A stretch of 58,757 nucleotides of DNA from an uncultured Colwellia sp. (GCA_913062815.1 CAJXWZ010000030.1:1-58757); one strand, 5' to 3'; shown: positions 42,194 through 52,420, counted from the first letter of the stretch. The notes: generated by a model from the letters alone, not told the origin. Program-made: numbers and translations.

Positions 42194-42417
42194 AATTTGC
42201 TTCTCCAATCAGGGGTCTCAGCATCTAAAATAGCTTCAAGAGTTTTAATGCGATCAGCCATTTTATCAGCCGTTTCAGATAAATCAGATAACTGAATATA
42301 CTCTTCTTCGCTTAAGCCTTGGCTAACTTGTCGTTTACTACGATAGTGTAAAACTAACCAAATTGGTGCGACAATTACCATAAAAATAATTAATGGCGCT
42401 ATAATGATCTCTTCCAC
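42190..42417 (-). CDS. pspB: phage shock protein B
   Basis: 75 residues. One N-terminal membrane helix (about 3-24, IIIAPLIIFMVIVAPIWLVLHY), then a basic patch RSKRQ and a coiled-coil segment LSEEEYIQLSDLSETADKMADRIKTLEAIL. Standard PspB size and layout. Works with PspC as an activator of the phage-shock response. Lies 67 bases downstream of pspA. Confidence 0.93.
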   Translation of the reverse strand: MEEIIIAPLIIFMVIVAPIWLVLHYRSKRQVSQGLSEEEYIQLSDLSETADKMADRIKTLEAILDAETPDWRSKL

Positions 42418-42484
42418 GGTACTTCTCCTAACTTTTGCTATCAGGCTTTCGCCCTAAAATTTGAAACTAGCCACTAATCCTAGG

Positions 42485-43150
42485 CTATTTTTTTCCTTTT
42501 TTCATTTTAGCTTTTAATGAAGCTAATTCATCATCAACTTTTTCATTTGACTCGAGATCTGCAATTTCGTCCGCTAAAGATTTACTACCCATGTCATATG
42601 ATTCAACTTGCGCCTCTATATCGTCAATTTTACGTTCATAACGATCAAAACGACTTAGCGCATCGTTTACTTTATTACTATCAATATTTTGCTTCACTTT
42701 CAAACGTGAGCTAACCGTTTTCTCTCGCATAATAATAGCTTTTTGACGTGCTTTTGCATCGGCCAATTTTTCTTGCAGTTGGGAGATTTCATCTTGAAGT
42801 TTGCTGATGTGTTCTTCAACATTGACTAATTCGCCCACTAAAGCTTGAGAGCTTTCAGTGCTTTTTTTCTTTTCAATTAGCGCTGCTCTAGCTAAATCAT
42901 CACGATCTTTACTTAATGCTAATTCAGCTTTTTCTTGCCACTGTTGTGCTTCGTTTTCAAAACGACTTACTTGGCGGGTTAGTTCTTTCTTATCTGCTAA
43001 GGTTTTAGCTGAACTAGAACGAACCTCAACTAAGGTATCTTCCATTTCTTGAATAATTAATCTTACCATTTTGGCAGGATCTTCGGCTTTATCTAATAAA
43101 TTATTGATATTTGAATTAACAATATCAGTAAACCTTGAAAAAATACCCAT
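42485..43150 (-). CDS. pspA: phage shock protein A
   Basis: 221 residues, the usual PspA/Vipp1 length, almost entirely coiled coil: MGIFSRFTDIVNSNINNLLDKAEDPAKMVRLIIQEMEDTLVEVR is the conserved amphipathic start that binds membranes and PspF. Protects inner-membrane integrity and inhibits PspF when unstressed. First gene of pspABC, transcribed away from pspF. A sigma54-like sequence lies 117 bp upstream. Confidence 0.95.
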   Translation of the reverse strand: MGIFSRFTDIVNSNINNLLDKAEDPAKMVRLIIQEMEDTLVEVRSSSAKTLADKKELTRQVSRFENEAQQWQEKAELALSKDRDDLARAALIEKKKSTESSQALVGELVNVEEHISKLQDEISQLQEKLADAKARQKAIIMREKTVSSRLKVKQNIDSNKVNDALSRFDRYERKIDDIEAQVESYDMGSKSLADEIADLESNEKVDDELASLKAKMKKGKK

Positions 43151-43266
43151 AACAACTTCCTCTTTTCTTAAATTAACGCTTTCATTTACTCGTTAAACAA
43201 TAAAATATTGCTCAAATTTGATGAAATCGACTATAAATTCGGACTTAAATTTATAGTTTGTACTAT

Positions 43267-43283
43267 TCATGTTTCACGCCAAG
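43267..43283 (-). promoter_or_regulatory. probable sigma54 promoter of pspABC
   Basis: Minus strand reads TTGGCGTG-AAAC-ATGA, close to the -24/-12 consensus TTGGCACG-N4-TTGC; GG is exact, but the second element has GA in place of GC. It sits about 117 bp before pspA in the region shared with the divergent pspF, the activator that needs a sigma54 promoter. Confidence 0.5.
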
Positions 43284-43407
43284 CTGACAACGCATAATAA
43301 CACACTGTTTTTAAAGAGGTTATTAAATTATTAAAAAAAACTATTATCTCATCGTTTAATAAAATACACTATTTGTTAGTGAAAAAAACCAATTATTAGG
43401 TCAAGTA

Positions 43408-44535
43408 ATGTCACGCTTTAATAAACAGGACAATCTTCTCGGGCAATCTAACAGTTTTCTAGAAGTTTTAGAGCAAATATCTCAAATAGCCCCATTAAGT
43501 AAACCTGTATTGATAATTGGTGAACGAGGTACAGGTAAAGAATTGGTCGCCGCTCGATTACATTATTTATCAAAGCGTTGGGAGCAAAGCTACTTAAAAC
43601 TTAATTGTGCAGCATTAAATGAAAACTTACTTGAAACTGAACTCTTTGGTTATGACTCAGGGGCTTTTACTGGTGCAAATAAACGTCATGAAGGTCGTTT
43701 TGAGCGAGCTGATAATGGCACCTTATTTTTAGATGAAATAGCAAACACCTCAGGTTTGATTCAAGAAAAACTATTGCGCGTAGTAGAATACGGCGAATTT
43801 GAACGTGTTGGTGGTTCTCGTACTATAACCACCGATGTTCGACTGGTTGCTGCAACCAATGAGGATTTACCAACGTTAGCTGACTCAGGGCAATTTAGGG
43901 CTGACTTACTGGATCGCTTAGCTTTCGATGTAATTACGCTGCCCCCCTTACGTGAGCGACTTGAAGACATTTTAATGTTAGCAGAACATTTTGCTATTAA
44001 TATGGCTAGAGAGTTAGAGTTCGAGCTTTTCAGTGGTTTTACCGAAAAAGCCAAACGAGCCATGCTTGACTATCACTGGCCAGGTAATATTCGAGAGCTG
44101 AAAAATGTAGTAGAACGCAGTGTCTATCGTTGTAACAACCCGCATTTGCCAGTTAATGAATTAGTGATTGACCCTTTCGAATCACCTTATAGACCTAGTC
44201 AGCAAATTAAAACTCACGACAGAGTGCATGCTGTTCCTAAAGAGGAAATATATACGGCAAAGGATTTGTCAACAAATAATGAGACAAATAGTGTAAATAA
44301 CGAAACGGACGTTGTAGCACTTGCAAATAGACCAAACACTTCAATATTTGCAGAATTTCCACAATCACTTAAATCATTATCACAAGATTATGAAATCGAA
44401 TTAATAAAGTCGGCACTTGCGCATTGTCAATTTAATCAAAAGAAAACCGCGCAAGCGCTTGAATTAACCTATCACCAATTAAGAGGCTACCTTAAAAAAT
44501 ATAATTTACTTGATGGCAATGATACTGATGAATAA
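43408..44535 (+). CDS. pspF: psp operon transcriptional activator, sigma54 type
   Basis: 375 residues. The AAA+ core has Walker A IGERGTGKELVAARLHYLS, the sigma54-contact loop ELFGYDSGAFTGANKRHEGRFERADNGTLFLDEI (GAFTGA intact) and VRLVAATNEDL. As in PspF, no N-terminal receiver domain is present. A Fis-type helix-turn-helix ends the protein (FNQKKTAQALELTYHQLRGYL). About 70 polar residues (roughly 255-325) link core to helix-turn-helix, making it longer than E. coli PspF (about 325). Its last codons overlap the start of sapA. Confidence 0.93.
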   Translation: MSRFNKQDNLLGQSNSFLEVLEQISQIAPLSKPVLIIGERGTGKELVAARLHYLSKRWEQSYLKLNCAALNENLLETELFGYDSGAFTGANKRHEGRFERADNGTLFLDEIANTSGLIQEKLLRVVEYGEFERVGGSRTITTDVRLVAATNEDLPTLADSGQFRADLLDRLAFDVITLPPLRERLEDILMLAEHFAINMARELEFELFSGFTEKAKRAMLDYHWPGNIRELKNVVERSVYRCNNPHLPVNELVIDPFESPYRPSQQIKTHDRVHAVPKEEIYTAKDLSTNNETNSVNNETDVVALANRPNTSIFAEFPQSLKSLSQDYEIELIKSALAHCQFNQKKTAQALELTYHQLRGYLKKYNLLDGNDTDE

Positions 44536-46204
44536 CATCAAGCTAACGTTAATAGTTTGTTTGGCCTCATTACTAACGCTTGGCTGTAGCGATGAAAGTA
44601 TTTTATCATTAAGCGAACATAGTGTGATCTATTGTGCTGAGGGTTCACCTGAAACATTTAACCCGCAATTAGTCACGTCAGGAACAACCATTGATGCTAC
44701 ATCAAATCAACTTTACAATAGATTAATTACCTATCATGGAAAGGATAATGCATTAACTCCCGCGCTTGCAAAATCATGGCATGTAACCCGTGATGGCAAA
44801 AAAATCACTTTTTATTTACGTAAAGATGTAGCGTTTCATCAAACCGATTACTTCTCTGCAACACGGTTTCTAAACGCTGATGATGTTGTCTTTAGTTTCA
44901 ATCGCATCTTAAATCCGCAACACCCTTTTCATCGAGTTTCTGGCGGTAGCTACCCTTTTTTTCAAAATATCGCTTTATCTGCGCTTGTTGAACAAGTAGA
45001 AAAGATAAACGATTACACCATACGTTTTCATTTAGCTCATGCGGATAACTCCTTTCTTGCTAATCTAGCCACTGACTACGCTATCATTTTATCCGCTGAA
45101 TATGGCGACCAGTTAGTTGAGCAAAAATTAAAAGCTAATATCGATACCCACCCAATAGGCACTGGGCCATTCAAATTAAAAGAATATAGGGTTGGCTCTG
45201 TCATTCGGTTTTATCGTCATGAACAATATTGGCAACCCCCTGCTCAAATTGAGCAGTTAGTTTTTGATATTACACCGAGTAATACCGGTAGATTAACCAA
45301 GTTACTTGCAAAAGAATGTGATATATCAGCCTACCCTATCGCTCATGAAAAAATTAAGCAACGAGAAGATTTAACGTTAGAAGCCGTTACCGCATTAAAC
45401 GTGGGCTATTTTGGCTTTAATGTTACTAAACCTCCTTTTAACAATAAATTAGTCAGACAAGCACTTAGTTACGCCATTAATAAGAAAGTATTGCTTGAAG
45501 CGGTTTATCAAGGGAAAGCTGAGTTAGCAAACACAGTTTTACCCAATTCCTCTTGGGCTTACGATAAGACTCTCGCTAGGCAGGAGTTTAACCCCGCTTT
45601 AGCAAAGAGTTTATTGGAAGTTGCTGGATATTCGCAAGGCTTTAGTATGGATCTTTGGGCAATGCCTGTACAAAGACCTTACAACCCCAATGCAATAACT
45701 ATGGCTAAACTTATTCAATCGGATCTAAAAAATATTGGTATAAAAGTCAAAATTGTTAGCTATGAATGGAATACGTTTTTGCATCGTTTGAAGTTAGGCG
45801 AGCATCAAAGTTTTTTATTAGGCTGGTCGGCTGATCACCCTGACCCTGATAACTTTTTCTCCCCTATGCTGAGTTGCTCTGCAACTCATACTGGTAGCAA
45901 TAGAACATTTTGGTGTAATGAAACCTATGATGATATTATTCAAAAAGCATTACAAACCACCAATATTAGTCAAAGAAAAAAATACTACGCCCAAGCAATG
46001 AAATTGCTAGCGCAAGAACTCCCTTTAATCCCAATTGCCCATTCAAAGCGATATCAAGCACGAGTTAACAGTATCAAAGGTGATGTATTAGCTCCTTTTG
46101 GTGGCATCAGCTTTTATCAAATATCTAAAACCAGTTTACTCGGAAACAAAAATCAAGTTAACGAAGTGAATCAAAATAATTTACTTGACCCTGGTGAGGA
46201 TTAA
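44528..46204 (+). CDS. sapA: peptide ABC-transporter solute-binding lipoprotein, SapA-like
   Basis: 558 residues of the SBP_bac_5 family. Lipobox TLGC (Cys20) anchors it; conserved blocks include SPETFNPQLVTSGTT, TFYLRKDVAFHQTDYF and GTGPFKLKEYRVGS. In enterobacteria SapA binds antimicrobial peptides (and possibly haem or polyamines) for uptake. ATG 44528 overlaps the pspF end; upstream ATGs within pspF are less likely. First gene of a five-gene operon. Confidence 0.88.
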   Translation: MNNIKLTLIVCLASLLTLGCSDESILSLSEHSVIYCAEGSPETFNPQLVTSGTTIDATSNQLYNRLITYHGKDNALTPALAKSWHVTRDGKKITFYLRKDVAFHQTDYFSATRFLNADDVVFSFNRILNPQHPFHRVSGGSYPFFQNIALSALVEQVEKINDYTIRFHLAHADNSFLANLATDYAIILSAEYGDQLVEQKLKANIDTHPIGTGPFKLKEYRVGSVIRFYRHEQYWQPPAQIEQLVFDITPSNTGRLTKLLAKECDISAYPIAHEKIKQREDLTLEAVTALNVGYFGFNVTKPPFNNKLVRQALSYAINKKVLLEAVYQGKAELANTVLPNSSWAYDKTLARQEFNPALAKSLLEVAGYSQGFSMDLWAMPVQRPYNPNAITMAKLIQSDLKNIGIKVKIVSYEWNTFLHRLKLGEHQSFLLGWSADHPDPDNFFSPMLSCSATHTGSNRTFWCNETYDDIIQKALQTTNISQRKKYYAQAMKLLAQELPLIPIAHSKRYQARVNSIKGDVLAPFGGISFYQISKTSLLGNKNQVNEVNQNNLLDPGED

Positions 46205-46206
46205 TC

Positions 46207-47235
46207 ATGTTAGTTTTCACCTTTCGAAGGTTAAATTTATTTTTATTTACCATGCTGGTACTAACACTTTTATCATTTAGTTTAAGCTTTTTATTTCCTG
46301 GTGATGCCATCATCAACGTTTCTGGTGCCGTCAATGCCACGCCAACTCAACTATTATCTATACGTGCTGCTTATCAAAGTGATGAGAATCTTTTTTGGCA
46401 ATATATTGCTTATCTCCAACATATTGCTAATGGAGAACTTGGCATATCGATGGCCAGTCAATCCCAGATCAGCACTGAAATCCTCAACCTATTGCCTGCA
46501 ACAATTGAGCTTAGCCTTGTAGCCTTAGTTATCGCTATGTTTGTTGGCATTCCGTTGGGTTTTATTGCTGCAATAAAACATAATAAGCCCGCAGATAACA
46601 TTATATTATCTGTTTCTATGCTCGGTTACTCTATCCCTGTTTTTTGGCTGGGTTTATTGGCTATTTTAACTTTTTCTATTAATTTCGGCTGGCTTCCCTC
46701 TGCAGGGCAAATCAGTTTATTATTTGAAATAGAGTTGATAACCGGTATTCAATTTATTGATATCCTCCTTAGCGATAGCCCTTATAAATGGCAAGCATTT
46801 GGGGATGCTACTGCGCATATAATATTGCCAGCTTGTGTCATTGCTGTTGCACCTGCCACTATCTTCATACGTTTAGCTAGAACATCTATGATTGAAGTAT
46901 TAGGCACAAGCTATATACGCGCAGCACGTTCTAAAGGACTTACTTTCCAACAAATTATTTTTAGGCATGCTATTAGAAACGCATTAATAAAAATAATCCG
47001 TCATGTGGGATTACAGTTTGCCAATTTGGTCACTATCGCTATGGTAACTGAGGTGATTTTCAGCTGGCCAGGTATAGGCCGTTGGTTGATTGAAAGTATT
47101 TACCAAAGGGATTACACCGCAATACAAAGTGGTCTACTGGTGCTCTCCTGTTTTATTTTTGTTGTTCATATTCTTACCGATTTCATCTATGCTGCTTTAA
47201 ACCCTCTTGCCCGAGGTAAAAAACATGGCTCGTGA
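46207..47235 (+). CDS. sapB: peptide ABC-transporter permease, SapB-like
   Basis: 342 residues of the BPD_transp_1 family with six membrane helices; the conserved EAA loop is RAARSKGLTFQQIIFRHAIRNALI near 240-263 and the N-terminus RRLNLFLFTMLVLTLLSFSLSF is typical of DppB/OppB-type permeases. Starts two bases after sapA. Pairs with SapC to form the membrane channel. Confidence 0.9.
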   Translation: MLVFTFRRLNLFLFTMLVLTLLSFSLSFLFPGDAIINVSGAVNATPTQLLSIRAAYQSDENLFWQYIAYLQHIANGELGISMASQSQISTEILNLLPATIELSLVALVIAMFVGIPLGFIAAIKHNKPADNIILSVSMLGYSIPVFWLGLLAILTFSINFGWLPSAGQISLLFEIELITGIQFIDILLSDSPYKWQAFGDATAHIILPACVIAVAPATIFIRLARTSMIEVLGTSYIRAARSKGLTFQQIIFRHAIRNALIKIIRHVGLQFANLVTIAMVTEVIFSWPGIGRWLIESIYQRDYTAIQSGLLVLSCFIFVVHILTDFIYAALNPLARGKKHGS

Positions 47236-48118
47236 TAAAATTTATTCCGAAGAAATATTTCCTTCTCCTTTTATGCAGCACTGGCAAATATTTCGTAAAA
47301 CCCCTGTTGCTATGCTTGGTTTTAGTTGTTTTATATTTTTAATTGTCCTCGCTATTTTTGGTCCAATATTAGCACCACATTCACCCGTTGAGGGACAACT
47401 AGACATGTTGCTACTACCACCAGCTTGGCACGTTGATGGTGATATTAGTTATTTACTAGGCACTGACGAGCTGGGTCGGGACATGCTATCCCGTTTAATG
47501 TATGGCACATCCTTAACATTTGGTTTGAGCTTTATTGTTGTCGTCATTTCTCTAGTAATTGGTGTAGTCATAGGATCTTTGTCAGCACTTACGACCGGAT
47601 TAAAATCAAGCTTCCTTAACCATTTTCTTGATGTGATTTTATCTATTCCATCGTTACTACTTGCCATTATCATCGTTGCCATTTTAGGCCCTGGTATCAG
47701 CAATACTGTATGGGCAGTGGTTATCGTACTTATTCCACAGTTTGTTCATATAACGCGGTATGCCGTAAAAGAAGAATCACGTAAAGATTATGTCCTTGCT
47801 TCTCGCTTAGACGGTGCCAGCCCATTTAGGATTTTATATTATTCAATTTTTCCAAATATTATCGATAGAATAATGAGCCAAGCTACCATGGCCCAATCAG
47901 CGGCGATATTAGATATTGCCACCTTGGGATTTTTAGGCTTAGGCGCACAAATACCGCTTCCTGAATGGGGTGCATCCTTGGCCAACGGCTTAGATTTATT
48001 CTATATAGCTCCATGGACTGTTTATTTACCTGGATTAGCAATTTTATTCGCTGTTGTTGCTACCAACCTTGTTGGTGAAGGCATACGCCATGCACTTAAA
48101 TTGCGTAAGGAAAGATAA
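47225..48118 (+). CDS. sapC: peptide ABC-transporter permease, SapC-like
   Basis: 297 residues of the DppC/OppC type: an N-terminal cytoplasmic stretch MARDKIYSEEIFPSPFMQHW and first helix, GTDELGRDMLSRLMYGTSLTFGLSFIVV (the family hallmark), then the EAA loop ASRLDGASPFRILYYSIFPNI. ATG 47225 overlaps the sapB tail by 11 bases; the longer TTG start is rejected. The stop overlaps the sapD start. Confidence 0.9.
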   Translation: MARDKIYSEEIFPSPFMQHWQIFRKTPVAMLGFSCFIFLIVLAIFGPILAPHSPVEGQLDMLLLPPAWHVDGDISYLLGTDELGRDMLSRLMYGTSLTFGLSFIVVVISLVIGVVIGSLSALTTGLKSSFLNHFLDVILSIPSLLLAIIIVAILGPGISNTVWAVVIVLIPQFVHITRYAVKEESRKDYVLASRLDGASPFRILYYSIFPNIIDRIMSQATMAQSAAILDIATLGFLGLGAQIPLPEWGASLANGLDLFYIAPWTVYLPGLAILFAVVATNLVGEGIRHALKLRKER

Positions 48119-49137
48119 TGAATTTGCTTGATATTCGAAATTTGTCTATTGAATTAGTCAACGAAAAGCAAAATATATTGGCGGTAGATAAAGTTAGCCT
48201 TTCAATGAAAGAAGGCGAAGTTAGAGGCTTAGTAGGTGAATCTGGCTCTGGAAAGTCATTGTTAGCGCAAGCAATTGTAGGTGTATTAGACGAAAAATGG
48301 CATGTTCATGCCGATAGATTTCATTGGCGCGGTATTGACTTACTACGCTTATCTATTGAAGAACGAAAGGCATTATTATCTCGTGATATAGCCATGATTT
48401 TCCAAGAGCCTATGGCTTGTTTAGATCCTACCAATACTGTTGGTGAGCAAATTGCTGAGGCAATTGACACCAACTCGTTAAGTGGCTTTTTCTGGCAAAA
48501 ACAAAAGCAGCGTCATGAAGGTGCTATCAAATTATTGCATAAGGTGGGCATAAAAAAACACAGCGCTTGTCTAAACAGTTATCCGCATCAATTAACCGAA
48601 GCCCTTTGTCAGCGTGTTATGATTGCCATTGCCTTGGCTAGGAGACCAATACTATTAATTGCCGATGAGCCAACGGCTGCAATGGAAAATACGAATCAAA
48701 GTCAAATTTTCAGGTTGTTAGCAAGTTTAAATCAATTAAAAAACATGTCTATATTATTAATCAGTCATGATTTAGAAAATATTACGCATTGGACTAACAC
48801 CATTACCGTAATGTATAGCGGTCAATTTGTAGAAGCAGGAACGACTGAGCAGATATTTAATAAGCCTTTACACCCGTACACCAGAGCACTTGTTGACAGT
48901 AGCCCAAGCGCAAATTTTCATTTGCCTGCTAAATCGAGATTAATGACACTACCTGGCAGCATACCTATCTTACAACACTTGCCTATTGGTTGCCGTTTAG
49001 GACCTCGTTGCCCTAGAGCACAACAAGATTGCGTAAAAGCGCCTTCAGTTACAAATTTTCATGGTCATAAAGTTAGCTGCCATTTCCCTCTAACGCCAAT
49101 TAAGAGTCCTAGAAAATGGCTCAAGGGAGTGTGTTAA
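48118..49137 (+). CDS. sapD: peptide ABC-transporter ATPase, SapD-like
   Basis: 339 residues. Walker A GESGSGKSLLAQAIVG, Walker B ILLIADEPTAAMEN and H-loop LLISHDLEN are normal. The ABC signature is unusual: YPHQLTEALCQRVMIAIALARRP has LTEALCQ in place of LSGGQxQ, as in E. coli SapD (LTEGECQ). The C-terminal oligopeptide-transporter extension carries cysteines GCRLGPRCPRAQQDC and VSCHFP, the usual Fe-S-type pattern. Forms an asymmetric ATPase pair with SapF. Confidence 0.9.
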   Translation: MNLLDIRNLSIELVNEKQNILAVDKVSLSMKEGEVRGLVGESGSGKSLLAQAIVGVLDEKWHVHADRFHWRGIDLLRLSIEERKALLSRDIAMIFQEPMACLDPTNTVGEQIAEAIDTNSLSGFFWQKQKQRHEGAIKLLHKVGIKKHSACLNSYPHQLTEALCQRVMIAIALARRPILLIADEPTAAMENTNQSQIFRLLASLNQLKNMSILLISHDLENITHWTNTITVMYSGQFVEAGTTEQIFNKPLHPYTRALVDSSPSANFHLPAKSRLMTLPGSIPILQHLPIGCRLGPRCPRAQQDCVKAPSVTNFHGHKVSCHFPLTPIKSPRKWLKGVC

Positions 49138-49138
49138 G

Positions 49139-49930
49139 GTGGCTGAGTTACTAAAAGTTAAAGCGTTAAGTAAATCTTATCAACAAAGAGATTTTTGGTT
49201 AAGAAAAAGTATTATTCCTGTGCTAGAGCCTATTTCATTCTCTATTAAAGCACATAAAACCTTGGCAATTATTGGTGAAACTGGCTCAGGAAAATCAACC
49301 CTTGCCCGAGTATTAGTTGGCGCTGAGCAGGCGAGTAGTGGCCAAATATTTCTCAATGGTCAGTTGTTACAAGATGGCAGTTATAAGCAGCGTTGTCAGC
49401 ACATACGAATGATTTTTCAAGATTCTGGCACAACGCTCAACCCGAGTTTAACTATTTTACAATTACTTGATGAGCCTTTAAAGCTTAATACACCTTTTAA
49501 CGAAAAGAAGCGCACAGAGCTAATTCGTACTACGTTACAAAAAGTGGGATTACTAGGTGATCATATGAATTTTTACCCTCATATGTTTTCAGGTGGGCAA
49601 AAACAACGTATATCCCTTGCTAGAGCAATTATTTTACAACCACAAGTAATAATACTCGATGAGGCGCTAGCAGCACTTGACCCTTCGCTACGTTCTCAGA
49701 TGATTAATCTGTTATTAGACTTACAACAACAAATGGGTTTAGCTTACATTCTCATTTCTCACAATTTAGGCATTATTCGCCACTTTAGTGACGACATATT
49801 AGTCCTATCTCAAGGGAGTGTAGTTGAGACAGGAAAAACACTGGAAGTAATGAAAAACCCTCAACATAAAGTGACACAAAAGTTGCTAATGAATCAAAAC
49901 TTTCAGCTTAAGCCTGTTAAAAAACAATAA
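49139..49930 (+). CDS. sapF: peptide ABC-transporter ATPase, SapF-like
   Basis: 263 residues. Walker A GETGSGKSTLARVLVG, signature MFSGGQKQRISLARAI (canonical), Walker B VIILDEALAALDP (Glu present) and H-loop ILISHNLG. Starts with GTG one base after the sapD stop. Completes the five-gene sap operon. A strong hairpin follows at 49937. Confidence 0.92.
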   Translation: MAELLKVKALSKSYQQRDFWLRKSIIPVLEPISFSIKAHKTLAIIGETGSGKSTLARVLVGAEQASSGQIFLNGQLLQDGSYKQRCQHIRMIFQDSGTTLNPSLTILQLLDEPLKLNTPFNEKKRTELIRTTLQKVGLLGDHMNFYPHMFSGGQKQRISLARAIILQPQVIILDEALAALDPSLRSQMINLLLDLQQQMGLAYILISHNLGIIRHFSDDILVLSQGSVVETGKTLEVMKNPQHKVTQKLLMNQNFQLKPVKKQ

Positions 49931-49962
49931 AAAAAAGGGTAGCAACTGTAAAGTTGCTACCC
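49931..49962. terminator. bidirectional terminator between sapF and ppiD
   Basis: GGGTAGCAACT-GTAA-AGTTGCTACCC is a perfect 11-bp stem. On the minus strand it is followed by TTTTTTTTATTG, a strong U-tract that ends the ppiD transcript. On the plus strand ATTATCTCATTTT follows, a weaker run for sapF. Confidence 0.85.
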
Positions 49963-49989
49963 ATTATCTCATTTTACTTATACGCTTAC

Positions 49990-51906
49990 TTAATAATTTG
50001 CTGGTGCAGCAACAGTTTTACTAGTAATTTGTGCATCTATTTTCAACGCATCAATGTAACTCTTATATGCAGATTGCGCTAATTGGGAGGTTTGCTGCTG
50101 AGCAAGTTGTGGATCTGCTTTTGCTTCGCTCTTATTCACCGCTTGCACTTCTACTAGCGCTAAATCACCATTACTTAAAGCAACCGTAGATGCAGAAATA
50201 GCTCCCTCAATAGGGTGTGGTAATACAAATGCTTCACGCGTAATACTTTGATCTAAATCTGCGCTATAACGAGCTACATTTTCTTTCACCGTAAAACTTG
50301 CATAATTCTTAGTTAATTGCGCGGTAATATCCGTTCCAGCTTTAAATTGAACTAATAAGTCATCAATAGTACTTTGTGCTGCTTGTGTTGCTTTTTGTGC
50401 CACTAAAATAGTTTTTATTTGCGCTTCGACATCCGTTAACGGTTTTACCTTCGCTTCCTGATAAGTGTTTAATCGCAATACTAAAGCAATATTATCACTC
50501 ACTTCAATAACATCTGAATTCATGCTGTCTTGCAAAACTAAATCAGAAAATGCAGCTTCAATAACTTTACTATTATCAAAAGGTGCAGCATTGCCGGTGT
50601 GAGATAACCAAGTTGACGTTTCTACTTTTGCTCCAACTTCGCTAGCAGCATCTTCTAAACTGTCTGGAAATTCAAAGCTCACACGCGCCATTTCTTGTGT
50701 TTGCGTATAAAATTTTTCTTCTGCTTTCTCACTACTAACTTTCGCATGCAATTCAACTTTCACATCGGCTAAGCTTTGAACCTCTGCAGGTTTTAACTCC
50801 GTTAATTTAATAACATGATAACCAAAGCTTGTTTTCACCAATTCAGTTATATCACCAACGGCTGCTAGTGAAAAAGCGGCAGCATCAAAATCTTCTTCCA
50901 TAACACCTGGCTCGAGAAACTCTAAATCACCACCATTTTCGCCACTAAAACTATCATTTGATAATTCTTTAGCAAGTACGGCAAAATCTTCACCTTGTGC
51001 AAGACGGGCAAGTACTTCATTAGCTTTTGCTTTCGCGACCACTTCTGAATCACTATCACCTTCAATAGACTCTATTAATATATGAGAAACTCGACGTTGT
51101 TCAGCTTGAGTAAAGCTAGCAATATTCTCTTGATAATAGGCGGCAACATCATCATCTGAAACCTCAATACCTTTAGCGATTTCAGCAATACTCAATTGAA
51201 TAAAGTTTACTTTAACTTTTTCTTTATTTTCAAAACGTGCTTGATTGGCTTGATAATATGTTTTTACTTCTTCGTCGCTGATATCAATACCCGCTTCAAA
51301 TTGTTTTGCCGAAACAGTAGCAAAACGAATATTACGTGTTTGGCTTTGCAAGTCTTGTTGTAAAATCTCCTGATATGGTAAATTAAACTCCGTAGCAACT
51401 AAAGCTTGCGATAACTGACGACGTGTCATTTCTATTCGTAAATAATCACGAAAATTAGATGATTGATAAAAACCTGCTTGATTAATAATGGCTAAATAAC
51501 GATTATTGTCAAAAGCACCATCAATTTGAAATTCAGGCATGTTTCTGATCGTTTCTTTAATACGTGCATCTGACACTCGAATTGCAAGGCTTTGTGCACT
51601 TTGATCGATTAACTTTTCATTAATCAAATTATCCAAAATGCCTTGGCGAAAGTTTGCCATGTAATTTGCATCATTAGATAATGTATCAAACATATCGCCA
51701 AATTGCTGAGCCATACGGTTACGCTGAGCTTGATATGCTTTGTTGAATTCTTGCTGGCTAATTTTTTCACCATTAACGACTGCAACTGAAGTATCTACTG
51801 AATTCGTATAACTACCAATTCCCGCAACAGCGAAGGTTAATATAATAAGACCAAGGATAATTTTGGCCGTCAAACCCTGTGAGCTTTCTCTAATATCTTC
51901 TAACAT
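49990..51906 (-). CDS. ppiD: periplasmic folding chaperone PpiD
   Basis: 638 residues. One N-terminal membrane anchor (about 13-33), a SurA-N-like chaperone region, a parvulin domain (about 265-360, RRVSHILIESIEGDSD…FAVLAKELSNDSFSGENGGDLEFLEPG) and a long C-terminal chaperone half. Helps outer-membrane and secreted proteins fold after translocation; the parvulin domain in PpiD orthologues has little isomerase activity. Follows hupB as in E. coli. Confidence 0.93.
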   Translation of the reverse strand: MLEDIRESSQGLTAKIILGLIILTFAVAGIGSYTNSVDTSVAVVNGEKISQQEFNKAYQAQRNRMAQQFGDMFDTLSNDANYMANFRQGILDNLINEKLIDQSAQSLAIRVSDARIKETIRNMPEFQIDGAFDNNRYLAIINQAGFYQSSNFRDYLRIEMTRRQLSQALVATEFNLPYQEILQQDLQSQTRNIRFATVSAKQFEAGIDISDEEVKTYYQANQARFENKEKVKVNFIQLSIAEIAKGIEVSDDDVAAYYQENIASFTQAEQRRVSHILIESIEGDSDSEVVAKAKANEVLARLAQGEDFAVLAKELSNDSFSGENGGDLEFLEPGVMEEDFDAAAFSLAAVGDITELVKTSFGYHVIKLTELKPAEVQSLADVKVELHAKVSSEKAEEKFYTQTQEMARVSFEFPDSLEDAASEVGAKVETSTWLSHTGNAAPFDNSKVIEAAFSDLVLQDSMNSDVIEVSDNIALVLRLNTYQEAKVKPLTDVEAQIKTILVAQKATQAAQSTIDDLLVQFKAGTDITAQLTKNYASFTVKENVARYSADLDQSITREAFVLPHPIEGAISASTVALSNGDLALVEVQAVNKSEAKADPQLAQQQTSQLAQSAYKSYIDALKIDAQITSKTVAAPANY

Positions 51907-52083
51907 CTTTATCTCATTTATTTAAGGTATAGCCGATAAAGCCGACTTTTTCTCATCGATTGTTTTAGGCTGTAATTTTTGTTGCACGCGATTTTAGCAG
52001 ATGCAGACCATCGCTTGAAGTGCAAGTCTACTTTAAAATGCATTAATTAATAATTATTTTTTTAAAATAGACTTTAGAAAGCA

Positions 52084-52107
52084 AAAGACCACCTTTAGGT
52101 GGTCTTT
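52084..52107 (-). terminator. terminator after hupB
   Basis: AAAGACCACC-TTTA-GGTGGTCTTT is a perfect ten-pair hairpin; on the minus strand it is followed by TGCTTTC with a short T-run. It lies between hupB and ppiD. Confidence 0.75.
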
Positions 52108-52144
52108 ATATAATTAAAAAATTGCCTGAGCAATTTAATAAGTA

Positions 52145-52420
52145 TTAGCCATTACAAGCATCTTTTAGTGCTTTACCAGCTTTAAAAGATGGGATTTTAG
52201 CAGCAGCAATTTGGATAGTTGCACCAGTTTGTGGATTACGACCAGTACGTGCAGCACGGTCACGTACAGAAAAAGTACCAAAACCAACTAGAGCAACTTG
52301 CTCACCACTTTGTAATTCTTCAGTTACAGCGCCAATAAATGAATCTAATGCGCGACCCGCAGCAGCTTTTGAAATGTCAGCGCCTTCAGAAATTTTCTCG
52401 ATAAGTTGAGATTTATTCAC
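52145..52420 (-). CDS. hupB: DNA-binding protein HU-beta
   Basis: 91 residues, the normal HU length. [29 protein letters not shown] at the start and the DNA-binding arm [26 protein letters not shown] are typical. A nucleoid protein that bends DNA. The gene lies between lon and ppiD, an order conserved in gammaproteobacteria, which supports HupB rather than HupA. Confidence 0.96.
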   Translation of the reverse strand: MNKSQLIEKISEGADISKAAAGRALDSFIGAVTEELQSGEQVALVGFGTFSVRDRAARTGRNPQTGATIQIAAAKIPSFKAGKALKDACNG